This document shows, in pieces, positions 17,173 to 28,331 of a stretch of 64,000 bases of DNA (the first letter of the stretch is position 1; each line of letters begins with the position of its first letter). A program made the position numbers and the translations under genes. The notes under the pieces are model-generated. The model searched no databases and was not told the DNA's origin. It was given only the letters and a program-made list of their open reading frames with translations. The DNA comes from Janthinobacterium sp051380875. GTDB taxonomy: Bacteria > Pseudomonadota > Gammaproteobacteria > Burkholderiales > Burkholderiaceae_D. The stretch covers positions 1 to 64,000 of the forward strand of contig NZ_JBNYXW010000005.1 of the NCBI RefSeq assembly GCF_051380875.1. Reading direction: 5' to 3'.

Positions 17173-20100
17173 CTAATCGTCATTGGCAAAGCTGGTGTTG
17201 TTCATGATGTGTTCGGTAATCTGGTCGAGCAGCGGCCACAGACGCGTGACGATGCGCTGTGCCTGCTCGGCTTCCTCGACCGGTTCGCCCGGTGCCAGGG
17301 TTTCCAGGTTGTGGCACAGCTCGGCCAGACCCAGCGCCCCGACCGTGCGTGCCGACGACTTGATGCGGTGCCCCAGCTCGCGCACCTGGTGCACGTCGCC
17401 GCGCGCCAGAGCCGCATCGATGTCGCCAAAGCCCTCCTGCGTCGTTTGCAGGAACTTGAAGGCGAACTTGCGCACCTTTTGCGGGTTGTAGCCCAACAAC
17501 TTGGCCAGGATGGACAGGTCGATCACCTGCGGATCGCCGGCCAGGGTGGTCTTGAAGGCGGGCCCGGCGCGGCTGCGCACGGGCGGTGGCGTCTCGTGCA
17601 CCGGCAGCCAGCTGGCGATGGTCTGGTACATCATGGCCGGCTGGATGGGCTTGGAAATGAAATCGTCCATGCCCGCTTCCAGGCAGCGCACGCGGTCTTC
17701 GCTGGTGGCCGTGGCCGTCATGGCCAGCACGCGCAAATGCGCCAGCTGCGGGTCGGCGCGGATGAGGCGCGTTGCCTGCAAGCCATCCATCAACGGCATT
17801 TGCACGTCCATCAGCACGCAGTCGAACTGCGTCTGGCGCAGCAGATCGAGCGCTTCCTCGCCATTGTTGGCCAGGCACACCGAGGCACCCGCTTCTTCCA
17901 GCAATTCCAGCGCCACCTGCTGGTTGAAAGTATTGTCTTCCACCAGCAAGATGCGGGCATGCTGGAGCGTGCGCATCACCAGGGCCGCGTCGGCGCTGGC
18001 GCGCATGGCCGCCGCCGTCTGCGCCATGCTGTCGAGCATGGCCGGCGCCGCCTGGTCGGAAATGCCCAGGTTGGCTGTGAACCAGAAGGTGCTGCCGGCA
18101 CCGGTGCGGCTGTCGACGCCCACCTCGCCGCCCATCAGCTGGGCCAGCTGCTTGCAGATGGCCAGGCCCAGGCCCGTGCCGCCATACTCGCGCGTGGTAG
18201 AGGCGTCAGCTTGCTGGAAGGACTGGAACAGCTTGCTCATTTCATCTTGCGACAGGCCGATGCCGTGATCGCACACTTCAAAGCGCACCAGGCAGTGTTT
18301 GGCGTCCGCCACCACCTTGTGCACTTTGATGGTGATGCTACCTTTTTCGCTGAACTTGATGGCATTATTAGCGTAGTTAATCAGAACTTGTCCCAGGCGC
18401 AACGGGTCGCCCACCAGCACGGCCGGCAATTGCGGGTCGATCTCGAACACCAGTTCCAAGTTCTTGCCGGCGGCGCGTGGCGCCACCACCGTCATCAGCG
18501 TCTGTACTACATGGTCGAAGCTGAAATTGACGCGCTCGATTTCCAGCTTGCCCGCCTCGATTTTCGAGATGTCGAGGATGTCGTCGATGATGCCCAGCAA
18601 GTGTTCGCCGGCAAAGCGGATCTTTTCCAGGTAGTCGCGCTGGCGCGGCTCCAGCTCCGTTTTCAGGGCCAGGTAGGCCATGCCGATCACGCCATTCATC
18701 GGCGTGCGGATTTCATGGCTCATGTTGGCCAGGAATTGGCCCTTCGCCAGGCTAGCCTCTTCGGCCACCTGCTTGGCCTGGTCGAGCTGCAGGGTGCGCT
18801 GCGCCACGCGCTCTTCCAGATGTTCATTGAGTTCGCGCAAGGCGCTCTCGCTGCGCTTGTGATACGTGATGTCCGTCAGGCTGGCCACCACCATGCCCAC
18901 CTTGCCGTGTTCATCGCGGATGGCTTCCGTATTCACGGACAGCCAGGACAGGCAGCCGTCTGGCTGCTGCACGCCCATCAGCACGTCGCGCATGGCGACG
19001 CCCGTCGACAGGGTGATGTGCACGGGATGGCTGTCCTGGTCGAAGGCAGAGCCGTCTTCGCGGATGGCTTGCCACCGGCTGTTGCCGACCGGACTGGCCG
19101 CCAGCATGCGCGCGGCCGCCGCATTGCTTTCCAGGATATGCCCGTCGCTATCCTGCACCACCAGGCCATTGGTCACGGCGCCGAAGACGGAGGCCATGCG
19201 CTGGCTGGAGTTCGACAACGCGATCGATGCCTGGCGCCGCTCCGTGATGTCGGTGATCATCGCCAGGGTGCCGCCCGGCTCGCCGTTGTCCGACTCGATG
19301 CTGGTGCTCGAGAGCAAGCCCCACAGGCTGGACAGGTCCTTGCGGAAGAAGCGGAAATCGACCTGGTCCGGCTGGCTGGCCAGGCTGCCGTGGCTGGCCA
19401 GGCGGCGCTGCATCAGCAGCTGGCTGTCGCGGTCCATGAAGTCGAGCAGCGGGCGGTTCAGCATTTCCTCCACCGAGTAACCCAGCATGTGCGCCATCTT
19501 CGGATTGACGAAGGTGGTCTTGCCATCGGCATCTGTCATCCAGATGCCTTCGGCCGCCGTCTGCACGATCAATCGATAGCGCTCCGAGCTGGCGTGCAGC
19601 GCTTCTTCGGCGCGTTGCCGCTGCGTCATGTCGCGCAGGGAAACGATGGAAAACACCTGGCCGGCCATATGCAGCGGCGACAGGCTGATCTTGGCAGGGA
19701 AGTGCGTGCCGTCGCGGCGGCGCGCCAGCATCACCCTGCCGGGCAGGCTGTGCCGCGCTTGCGGGTCGCTTGCGGACTGGTTGGGCGTGCTTTCCGGCAC
19801 TAATTGCTCCAGCGACATGCCTGTCAATTCCGCCAGCGGATAGCCAAAGCAGCGCGCGCCGATCTGGTTGGCGTAATGCACCTTGCCCTCGATATCGGCC
19901 ACCAGCATGGCTTCGGGGGCCGCTTCGAGCATGCAGCGCATGTGCGATTCCTCATCCATCTTGCGTTCGCTGATGTCGCAGACGATGCCGCTGGCCTGCG
20001 TGGCGGCGCCATCGGCGGCGCGTGCCAGGACGGCGCCGCGTACCAGCAGCCAGCGCCAGTGGCCATCGCTGTGGCGCAAACGAAATTCGCAGTGGAAGAT

Positions 20101-20595
20101 ATCGGCTGACTGACCATCGAACTGTTGGCGAAACGCAAGGCTCAGGCGTGCGCGGTCATCGCGGTGCACTTCGGCCAGCCAATCGGCCAGCGTGTGTTCC
20201 AGCCGCGCCTGCCTGTCGCCGAGTATTTCCTGGTACAGGGGGGCGAACAGCAACTGGTCGGAATGGCGCCGCCATGTCCAGCCGGCCATGGCGGCGCCGC
20301 GCAAGGCTTGCGTGAGATGCCGCCCGGTAACGCTTTCAGAGCTGTGTTGCAGCAGCCGTAATTGTTGCCGCCAGCGCCAGGCTTGCCAGCAAGCCAGTGC
20401 CGCCAGGGCCGTGGCGCTGGCGGCCGCATACGGCCACAGCAGCGCATTCGCCACGCCCGGTGCCGCTGCCTGAGCCTGCGCCAGTGCGGGCAGGGACAGT
20501 GGGATGCCCGCAGCCAGCATCGTACGAGCGAGCAGGCGCAGCGCAAAGCGCCGTGGTGCGCTGAAACTCGTGTGGCTGCAATACGGCAAATGCAT
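17173..20595 (-). CDS. Hybrid histidine kinase: four PAS domains, HisKA, HATPase, receiver, HPt
   Basis: 1140 residues from ATG at 20595, chosen because a signal-like stretch (LLARTMLAAGIPLSLPALAQ) and a membrane helix (ALLWPYAAASATALAALACW) follow it. PAS-type segments run at about 95-215, 216-330, 335-455 and 460-580. HisKA has His627 in MSHEIRTPMNGVIGM. The ATPase domain has NYANNAIKF, DHGIGLS and GGTGLGLAI. The receiver has Asp930 in CVLMDVQMPLMDG and ISKP. A C-terminal HPt has His1076 in LGHRIKSSARTVG. It is therefore a complete phosphorelay, anchored by a single helix with almost no periplasmic part, so the signal is probably sensed in the cytoplasm by a PAS domain. Ligand unknown. Confidence 0.9.
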   Translation of the reverse strand: MHLPYCSHTSFSAPRRFALRLLARTMLAAGIPLSLPALAQAQAAAPGVANALLWPYAAASATALAALACWQAWRWRQQLRLLQHSSESVTGRHLTQALRGAAMAGWTWRRHSDQLLFAPLYQEILGDRQARLEHTLADWLAEVHRDDRARLSLAFRQQFDGQSADIFHCEFRLRHSDGHWRWLLVRGAVLARAADGAATQASGIVCDISERKMDEESHMRCMLEAAPEAMLVADIEGKVHYANQIGARCFGYPLAELTGMSLEQLVPESTPNQSASDPQARHSLPGRVMLARRRDGTHFPAKISLSPLHMAGQVFSIVSLRDMTQRQRAEEALHASSERYRLIVQTAAEGIWMTDADGKTTFVNPKMAHMLGYSVEEMLNRPLLDFMDRDSQLLMQRRLASHGSLASQPDQVDFRFFRKDLSSLWGLLSSTSIESDNGEPGGTLAMITDITERRQASIALSNSSQRMASVFGAVTNGLVVQDSDGHILESNAAAARMLAASPVGNSRWQAIREDGSAFDQDSHPVHITLSTGVAMRDVLMGVQQPDGCLSWLSVNTEAIRDEHGKVGMVVASLTDITYHKRSESALRELNEHLEERVAQRTLQLDQAKQVAEEASLAKGQFLANMSHEIRTPMNGVIGMAYLALKTELEPRQRDYLEKIRFAGEHLLGIIDDILDISKIEAGKLEIERVNFSFDHVVQTLMTVVAPRAAGKNLELVFEIDPQLPAVLVGDPLRLGQVLINYANNAIKFSEKGSITIKVHKVVADAKHCLVRFEVCDHGIGLSQDEMSKLFQSFQQADASTTREYGGTGLGLAICKQLAQLMGGEVGVDSRTGAGSTFWFTANLGISDQAAPAMLDSMAQTAAAMRASADAALVMRTLQHARILLVEDNTFNQQVALELLEEAGASVCLANNGEEALDLLRQTQFDCVLMDVQMPLMDGLQATRLIRADPQLAHLRVLAMTATATSEDRVRCLEAGMDDFISKPIQPAMMYQTIASWLPVHETPPPVRSRAGPAFKTTLAGDPQVIDLSILAKLLGYNPQKVRKFAFKFLQTTQEGFGDIDAALARGDVHQVRELGHRIKSSARTVGALGLAELCHNLETLAPGEPVEEAEQAQRIVTRLWPLLDQITEHIMNNTSFANDD

Positions 20596-20828
20596 CCTTT
20601 CTGGGGCGTGATTGACGGGATTGGCGGTGCAATTTGCGCGCCGGGATATCGATCTCCGGCACGTTCTGGCGGCCACTATAGCATCGAATATTTAGCCGCA
20701 GTAGTTAAGTTCGGAAAGGCTAAAAACGGGGCTCTGTTTGCCCAGGATTGGCCTGTTTTTTCGTCATTTGGTGAGAATTTGTGAGAATGTCTGCGCAAAA
20801 TCATGCTACTGAAACGCGCTGTATGGCT

Positions 20829-21548
20829 TCAGGCGAAGCTGCCTGCGAACTGATAGCGGTGCCCAGGGTGCCACATGGTAGCGATCGAGGCGATCTTGCC
20901 GCCCGAGCGCGTCTGGCGGCGCAGCACCAGGCAGGCCTGTTTCGTGTCGATGGCCAGCATTTCGGCGATGTCGCGCGGTGCCGATAGCGCCTCGATGCTG
21001 TAGGTGGCGCCCTGCAGGGGCGCGGCGGCCATCAGGTATTCATTCGGCGTGATGCTGGAGAAATCCTGCGTCATGTAGTCGGGCGCGCAGGCGGGATTGA
21101 CCCAGCGGTCTTCCACCTGGATCGGCACGCCGTTTTCAAAATGCACGATCAGCGAATGAAACAGCGGGTGTTCCGGCAGCATGCCGAATTGCTTGGCCAG
21201 CAAGTCCGAGGCCTTGGTGCGCTCCAGTAACTGCAAGCTGCTGCGGTGGATGTGCCCGCGCGCGCGCACTTCGTCGGCGATGCTCTTGATTTCCAGCAAG
21301 GTCGCCTGGTATTTTTGCTGCGCCACATAGGTGCCGGAACCCTGGCGCCGCGTCAGCACCTGTTCGCTGGTCAGTTCGCGCACGGCGCGGTTGACCGTCA
21401 TGCGCGAGACGCCGAATTGCTTGACCAATGCCTGCTCGGAGGGAATTACGTCGCCTTCCTTCCAGCGTCCGGCGGCGATGCCGGCCAGCAGAAAATCCTT
21501 GATGCGCTGGAAAATGGGCGTATTTTCTTGTGTATTCTGTTCGTCCAA
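20829..21548 (-). CDS. hutC: Histidine utilization repressor HutC (GntR family)
   Basis: About 239 residues from a TTG at 21548 preceded by GGAG with eight-base spacing; an ATG at 21614 is the alternative, with a non-homologous leader. The N-terminal winged helix reads PIFQRIKDFLLAGI, then IPSEQALVKQFGVSRMTVNRAVREL and RRQGSGTYVA, the GntR/HutC signature. The C-terminal UTRA domain contains PIQVEDRWVNPACAP and TYSIEALSAP, the family's ligand-binding part (urocanate in known HutC). It lies about 5 kb before hutU, separated by ada, an ion channel and an amidohydrolase, and probably acts on the palindrome at 26540-26555. Confidence 0.85.
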   Translation of the reverse strand: MDEQNTQENTPIFQRIKDFLLAGIAAGRWKEGDVIPSEQALVKQFGVSRMTVNRAVRELTSEQVLTRRQGSGTYVAQQKYQATLLEIKSIADEVRARGHIHRSSLQLLERTKASDLLAKQFGMLPEHPLFHSLIVHFENGVPIQVEDRWVNPACAPDYMTQDFSSITPNEYLMAAAPLQGATYSIEALSAPRDIAEMLAIDTKQACLVLRRQTRSGGKIASIATMWHPGHRYQFAGSFA

Positions 21549-21728
21549 TGCGGTTTCTCCGAAGCGCGGGCAGGGCGCGCCTCCGGGCGGAAGCGCGATG
21601 GACGATTTTAGCACCGAGCAAGGCAGGCGCCGCCAGCCTTTTTTGAATTCAAAAGCAAGCGCCGGAGTGCGTCGCGCACCAGCGCCGCTTATGCTCGATA
21701 CTTAGCAACCACAAGCACGGAGTGCGTC

Positions 21729-22784
21729 ATGGATCACCCTTACTCTACCGATGATGAACGCTGGGACGCCCTGCAGCTGCGCGCGCCTGACGCCGACGGC
21801 GTCTTTTATTACTCGGTGCGCACGACGGGCGTGTATTGCCGGCCCTCCTGCGCGGCGCGCCCCGCCTTGCGCCGCAACGTGGCGTTCCACGCCAGTTGCG
21901 AGCAGGCGGAGGCGGCCGGCTTTCGCCCCTGCCTGCGTTGCAAACCGGATCAGCCGCCGCTGGCGCAGCGCCAGGCGGCCATCGTGGCCGATATCTGCCG
22001 CCTGATCGACGCCAGCTGCGCCATGCCAGAGCTGGACAGCCTTGCTAGGGCCGCCGGCATGAGCCGCTTTCACTTTCACCGCGTCTTCAAGGCGCATACG
22101 GGCATCACGCCGAAAGCCTACGCGGCGGCGCGGCGCGGCGAACGGCTCAAGGCCGGCCTGGCCCGGGATGGCAACGTCACCGAGGCGCTGTACGCGGCCG
22201 GCTTCAATTCCAGTGGCCGCCTGTATGCCGTCACGCCCGGTTTGCTGGGCATGACGCCGGGGGCGTTTCGCGCCGGCGGCAGCGGCGCCGTGATCCGCTT
22301 CGCCATCGGTGCCTGCTCGCTGGGCGCCATCCTGGTGGCCAGCACGGACAAGGACATTTGCGCGATCCTGCTCGATGACGACCCGGAAGTGCTGCTGCGC
22401 GACTTGCAGGACCGCTTTCCCCGCGCCGAGCTGCGCGGCGCGGAGCCCGATTATGAGCAGACGGTGGCGCAGGTCGTCGGCCTGGTCGAGGCGCCGGGCC
22501 TGGGGCTGGACTTGCCGCTCGACGTGCGCGGCAGCGTGTTCCAGCAGCGCGTGTGGCAAGCCTTGCGCGAGATTCCCGCTGGCAGCACCGTCAGCTATGC
22601 CGAGCTGGCCCGGCGCATCGGCGCGCCCAAGGGCGCACGCGCCGTGGCGGGCGCATGCGCCGCCAATGCGCTGGCCGTCGCCATCCCCTGCCACCGCGTG
22701 GTGCGCAACGATGGCGCGCTGTCCGGCTACCGCTGGGGCGTGGAGCGCAAACAGGCGCTGCTGGCGCGCGAGGCGGGGGAGTAA
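21729..22784 (+). CDS. ada: Ada: methylphosphotriester/O6-methylguanine DNA methyltransferase and regulator
   Basis: 351 residues with the full three-part Ada layout. The N-terminal zinc domain has Cys37 and Cys41 (GVYCRPSCAARPALRRN) with Cys68 and Cys71 (FRPCLRCKP); Cys37 is the equivalent of the cysteine that accepts methyl groups from phosphotriesters. An AraC-type helix-turn-helix follows (AAGMSRFHFHRVFKAHTGIT). The C-terminal methyltransferase domain has the active-site AIPCHRVVRNDGALSGYRWG. Methylation of the first site normally turns the protein into an activator of the adaptive response. No alkA or alkB is adjacent; a separate 3-methyladenine glycosylase of the Mpg type lies 22 kb away. 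Confidence 0.95.
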   Translation: MDHPYSTDDERWDALQLRAPDADGVFYYSVRTTGVYCRPSCAARPALRRNVAFHASCEQAEAAGFRPCLRCKPDQPPLAQRQAAIVADICRLIDASCAMPELDSLARAAGMSRFHFHRVFKAHTGITPKAYAAARRGERLKAGLARDGNVTEALYAAGFNSSGRLYAVTPGLLGMTPGAFRAGGSGAVIRFAIGACSLGAILVASTDKDICAILLDDDPEVLLRDLQDRFPRAELRGAEPDYEQTVAQVVGLVEAPGLGLDLPLDVRGSVFQQRVWQALREIPAGSTVSYAELARRIGAPKGARAVAGACAANALAVAIPCHRVVRNDGALSGYRWGVERKQALLAREAGE

Positions 22785-22876
22785 GCCGGGGGCGATGCAA
22801 TCGCGCTGGCCGCCGATGAGTTTCCGCAATTACATGGCATGATGGCTACTCCTTTCCTTATTCTTTCATTCCCGCC

Positions 22877-24520
22877 ATGTCCGTGTTTCTCCGCCTGTTG
22901 TGCCTGTTGACCATTTTCCTGCTGCCCGGCGCCCAGGCGGCCGATGAGGGGGAGCCGTCGCTGATGGCGATGGCGCCGGTGCAGGCCGCGCCGGCCAGGA
23001 CGGCGCCGCTGATGTTTGCCAACCGCAAGGTGTTTGTCTTCCGCGCCGCACTGGCCGGTTATCCGCCCGAAGAGCGCGCCACGGGCGCGCAGCGCCGCCT
23101 GGAGGGCGTGCTGGCGAAAAACGGACCCCTGCAGGCGAGCACGCGCATGATTTCCGAGGGCACGCAAGTGCTGCTCGATGGCGTGCAGCTGTTTGTCGTC
23201 GTGCCTGGCGACGTCAACCAGCTGGCGGGCGACACCACGGAAAGCGTGGCGAAGACAGCCGCCGGGGAATTGAGCAAGGCCCTGCTGGACTACCGCGAAC
23301 AGAACAGCTGGCGCTACCTGGCGATCGCCGCCGCCGTGTGCGTGGCCGCTACCCTGGTGTTCTGGCTGGTGTGGATGGGCTTGACGCGCTTGTACCGCTG
23401 GGCCAAGCGCCGCAGCGGCATCTTGCTGGCTGCGCGCCTGCGCGACGTGCGCCTGAAAAACGTGCGCGTGCTCGACGCCGAGCACTACATCGCCTTCGCC
23501 TACCAGTTGCTGAGCGCCGTGCTGTGGGGCTTGCGCCTGATGGCCACCTATCTGTGGGCCGCCTTCGTGCTGGGCCGCCTGCCCTACACGCGCTCCTGGG
23601 GTGAAAGCCTGAACGGCTACCTGTTCGACGTGGCGGCCGACGTCTTCCACGCCATCATCGGCGCCCTGCCGGGGCTGGTGCTGGTATGCGTGATCTTCGC
23701 CATCGCCCGCCTGATCGCGGCCACGGCCGCCTCGCTGTTCAAGCGCGTGGAAAGCGGTGAATTGCAGATCGGCTGGCTCGACAAGGACACGGCCTTGCCC
23801 ACGCGCCGCATCGCCAGCGTGGTGATCTGGCTGTTCGCGCTGGCCATGGCGTATCCGTATCTGCCCGGCTCGCACACGGCCGCCTTCCAGGGCCTGTCCG
23901 TGCTGGTCGGCCTGATGGTGTCGATCGGCGCGTCGAGCATCGTCGGCCAGGGCGCCAGCGGCCTGATCCTCATGTACACGCGCGCCCTGCGCAAGGGCGA
24001 ATATGTGCGCGTGGGCGACAGCGAAGGCACGGTGGTGGACGTGGGCATGTTCGAGACGCGTTTACGCACCGGTTTGGGCGAGGAAGTGGCCTTGCCGAAC
24101 GCCTGGGTGATGTCGCAAACGACCAAGAATTACTCGCGCGCCCAGCCCGGCGGCGGCTTCGTGCTCGACTCCACCGTCACCATCGGCTATGCCACGCCAT
24201 GGCGACAGGTGCATGCCATGCTGGAACTGGCCGCCTCCCGCACGCCCGAGCTGTCCACCTCGCCGAAACCATACGTGATGCAGCTGGCCCTGCAAGACTA
24301 CTACGTGCAATACCGCCTGGTCGCTTACGCCAGCGCCGAAGTCCCCCGCCAGCGCGCCGAAGTGCTGAATCGCCTGCACCAGAACATCATCGACGTCTTC
24401 AACGAATTCGACGTGCAGATCACCTCGCCGCACTACATTGCCGACCCGGAAGAGTCGCAGGTGGTGCCGCCGGAGGAATGGTTCAGGGCGCCGGCGCAGC
24501 GGGGGGAGGGGGACAAGTAA
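22877..24520 (+). CDS. MscS-family mechanosensitive ion channel
   Basis: 547 residues. A signal peptide (LLCLLTIFLLPGAQA) is followed by a periplasmic domain of about 130 residues and then at least five membrane segments. The pore-lining helix is the glycine- and alanine-rich LMVSIGASSIVGQGASGLIL, followed by the MscS beta domain KGEYVRVGDSEGTVVDVGMF...LPNAWVMSQTTKNYSR. The C-terminal part ends in an acidic/proline tail. It belongs to the larger MscS relatives with a periplasmic N-domain. Solitary gene. Confidence 0.85.
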   Translation: MSVFLRLLCLLTIFLLPGAQAADEGEPSLMAMAPVQAAPARTAPLMFANRKVFVFRAALAGYPPEERATGAQRRLEGVLAKNGPLQASTRMISEGTQVLLDGVQLFVVVPGDVNQLAGDTTESVAKTAAGELSKALLDYREQNSWRYLAIAAAVCVAATLVFWLVWMGLTRLYRWAKRRSGILLAARLRDVRLKNVRVLDAEHYIAFAYQLLSAVLWGLRLMATYLWAAFVLGRLPYTRSWGESLNGYLFDVAADVFHAIIGALPGLVLVCVIFAIARLIAATAASLFKRVESGELQIGWLDKDTALPTRRIASVVIWLFALAMAYPYLPGSHTAAFQGLSVLVGLMVSIGASSIVGQGASGLILMYTRALRKGEYVRVGDSEGTVVDVGMFETRLRTGLGEEVALPNAWVMSQTTKNYSRAQPGGGFVLDSTVTIGYATPWRQVHAMLELAASRTPELSTSPKPYVMQLALQDYYVQYRLVAYASAEVPRQRAEVLNRLHQNIIDVFNEFDVQITSPHYIADPEESQVVPPEEWFRAPAQRGEGDK

Positions 24521-24774
24521 CATCGCGTTGCCTTGTTGCTCACGCAGCCTTGAGGTGCCGGACTATGGGAGGATGGCTGGACTGGTCTTATTTCAGTCAT
24601 CCGGGCTGCTGTTGCGCCTGGGCTTCGAGGTGGCAGGGCGCCATGCGGAAGGCGTCACCGGCTGCGATTACTGGCTGATGCTGCGGCCGGCCGCCGGTAT
24701 CACCAACAAGGCTTGATTGACCATTTTGCTCATTTCTATACACTCGTCTTTTCGCTTGAGACCTGGAGATAGAC

Positions 24775-26448
24775 ATGCCGACCCCGCAATTGCGCCGCAC
24801 CCTGTTCACGCTTGCCTGCCTTGGCGCCATCGGCCACGTTCACGCCGACACGGTGATCGACAACGCCAATGGCTACAGCTTGAGCGCCGCGAACAAGCTG
24901 CTGCGTTTTACCTCGCTGGCGTTTGACGATGCGGGCAAGATCATCGCCGTCGGCAGCGCGGCGCAGGTCAAGCGCAAGGTGGCGAAAGGTGCCACGCATG
25001 TCGATGTGCAGGGTAAAACAGTCTTGCCTGGCCTGATCGACGCGCATGGCCACGTGTTCGGCCTGGGCACGATTGCCAGCGGCGTGATGCTGTATGGCTC
25101 ATCGTCTTTGCCCGCTGCCGTGCAGGCCGTGGGCGATTTCGCTAGAACGCATCCTGAGCGCAGCTGGGTCATCGGCAATGGCTGGAACCAGGAAATCTGG
25201 AAGCTGGGGCGCTTTCCCACAGCCACGGAGCTCGATGCGGCCGAAAGCGCGCGGCCCGTTTGGCTGCGCAGGGTCGATGGCCACGCGGGTTGGGCTAACA
25301 GCCGCGCGCTGGCGCTGGCTGGCATCACGCGCGCGACGCTTGACCCGGCAGGCGGCAAGATAGAACGCGATGCCGATGGCAATGCCACCGGTGTGCTGGT
25401 CGATAATGCCATGGAGTTGATGGATGCCGTGCTGCCCAAGCCGGGCGACGTGGAAAATCGCGCCGCCCTCGATGGTGCGCTGGCGCAGCTGTCGCGAGTG
25501 GGCCTGACCAGCGTGCATGATGCGGGCATCGGCCAGATGCAGGACCGGCTGTTCCGCGACTACGCGGACCATGGCAAGCTGACGGTGCGCGTGTACGGCA
25601 TGATTGCCGACACCACGGAAGACTTCGACGCGCTGTCAAAAAACGCTCCCTTGAATAGCTACGCGCACGATATGTACGCGCTGCGCGCCGTGAAACTGGT
25701 GTCCGACGGCGCCCTGGGCAGCCGCGGCGCGGCCCTGCTGGCGCCGTACAGCGATGATCCTACCACCCGTGGTCTGCTGTTCTACAAGGACGACGCCATG
25801 CGCGCGAAGATGGAAAAAGCCATGCGCGCCGGCTACCAGGTGAATGTGCACGCCATCGGCGACGCGGGCAACCATCAAATCCTTGACGGTTACCAGGCGC
25901 TGATCGGGAAGTACCACAGCGTGAGCCTGCGCCACCGCATGGAACATGCGCAGGTGGTGCAATTATCCGACATCCCCCGCTTCAAGGCCTTGGGCATCGT
26001 GCCATCGATGCAGCCGACGCACGCCACCTCTGACCAGAACATGGCGGAGCAACGCTTGGGCCACGAGCGCATCAAGGGCGCGTATGCGTGGCGCACCTTC
26101 CTCAAGCAAGGTTCGCGCATCGCCTGTGGCTCGGACTTCCCGATCGAATCGCCGAACCCGTTCGAGGGCATCCACGCGGCCGTTACGCGCCAAAACAGCG
26201 AAGGTTTCCCTGCCGGCGGCTGGTATCGGCAACAGGCGATGACGGTGGCGGAAGCGCTGCGCTGCTTCACCCTGGACGCGGCATGGGCGGCGCACCAGGA
26301 AAAAGTCATCGGTACGCTGGAAACGGGAAAATGGGCTGACTTCATCGTCGTCGACCAGGACTTGTTCAAGGTGGACCCAAAGGCCATCGGCAAGACGCAG
26401 GTGCTGCAGACGTGGGTGGCGGGCCGGCGCGTGTTCGAGAAAAAATAA
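24775..26448 (+). CDS. Exported amidohydrolase (YtcJ-like)
   Basis: 557 residues with an N-terminal signal peptide (LFTLACLGAIGHVHA). The metal-dependent hydrolase barrel shows GLIDAHGHVFGLG (HxH), NVHAIGDAGNHQILD, HRMEHAQVV and IACGSDFPIESPNPF, so the metal ligands are intact. The family hydrolyses amides or similar bonds in diverse compounds; substrate not known. The signal peptide predicts a periplasmic location. A good ribosome site (CTGGAG) precedes the ATG. It lies just upstream of the hut operon but a long hairpin and the hut promoter separate them, so membership in the hut pathway is unlikely. Confidence 0.85.
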   Translation: MPTPQLRRTLFTLACLGAIGHVHADTVIDNANGYSLSAANKLLRFTSLAFDDAGKIIAVGSAAQVKRKVAKGATHVDVQGKTVLPGLIDAHGHVFGLGTIASGVMLYGSSSLPAAVQAVGDFARTHPERSWVIGNGWNQEIWKLGRFPTATELDAAESARPVWLRRVDGHAGWANSRALALAGITRATLDPAGGKIERDADGNATGVLVDNAMELMDAVLPKPGDVENRAALDGALAQLSRVGLTSVHDAGIGQMQDRLFRDYADHGKLTVRVYGMIADTTEDFDALSKNAPLNSYAHDMYALRAVKLVSDGALGSRGAALLAPYSDDPTTRGLLFYKDDAMRAKMEKAMRAGYQVNVHAIGDAGNHQILDGYQALIGKYHSVSLRHRMEHAQVVQLSDIPRFKALGIVPSMQPTHATSDQNMAEQRLGHERIKGAYAWRTFLKQGSRIACGSDFPIESPNPFEGIHAAVTRQNSEGFPAGGWYRQQAMTVAEALRCFTLDAAWAAHQEKVIGTLETGKWADFIVVDQDLFKVDPKAIGKTQVLQTWVAGRRVFEKK

Positions 26449-26452
26449 AGGC

Positions 26453-26520
26453 TGGGGTCAGTCCCTTCGGGAGCGGAATTCGCCCCATTGGGGCGAATTC
26501 CCCCAGCGGGTCTGGCCCCA
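26453..26520. repeat. 68-bp nested palindrome between the amidohydrolase and hutU
   Basis: GGAATTCGCCCC (26475-26486) pairs perfectly with GGGGCGAATTCC (26490-26501) around ATT. Outside it TGGGG..CAG (from 26453) pairs with CTGGCCCCA (to 26520). Flanking TGGGGTC and GGTCTGGCCCC look like the short palindromic extragenic repeats common in Burkholderiales. It could also end the amidohydrolase transcript, although there is no T-run, only AAAGAAAAA behind it. Confidence 0.6.
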
Positions 26521-26532
26521 AAGAAAAACCTG

Positions 26533-26561
26533 TTGACTTGGTTGTATAGACAACCTATGCT
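26533..26561 (+). promoter_or_regulatory. hut promoter with HutC-like operator
   Basis: TTGACT (26533-26538) and TATGCT (26556-26561) are spaced by exactly 17 bases and match sigma-70 -35 and -10 elements. The spacer holds GGTTGTATAGACAACC (26540-26555), a palindrome of the TTGTATA-type recognised by HutC and other GntR proteins. A repressor bound here would block RNA polymerase directly. The first gene, hutU, starts 54 bases further on. Assignment to HutC is inference from similarity to known HutC sites and the presence of hutC nearby. Confidence 0.8.
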
Positions 26562-26614
26562 GGGAGTACAAGAGTGGGCCACGCATGCCCGCTCGCACCC
26601 TACAAGGAGACAGC

Positions 26615-28318
<1,704 letters not shown>

Positions 28319-28331
28319 GACTTTATCCCGA

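Noticed and set aside
17137..19803. Very long plus-strand open frame (888 codons) opposite the hybrid kinase
   Set aside because: It is the antisense mirror of a well-supported kinase in GC-rich DNA; the translation has no family motif and the kinase domains are intact on the minus strand.
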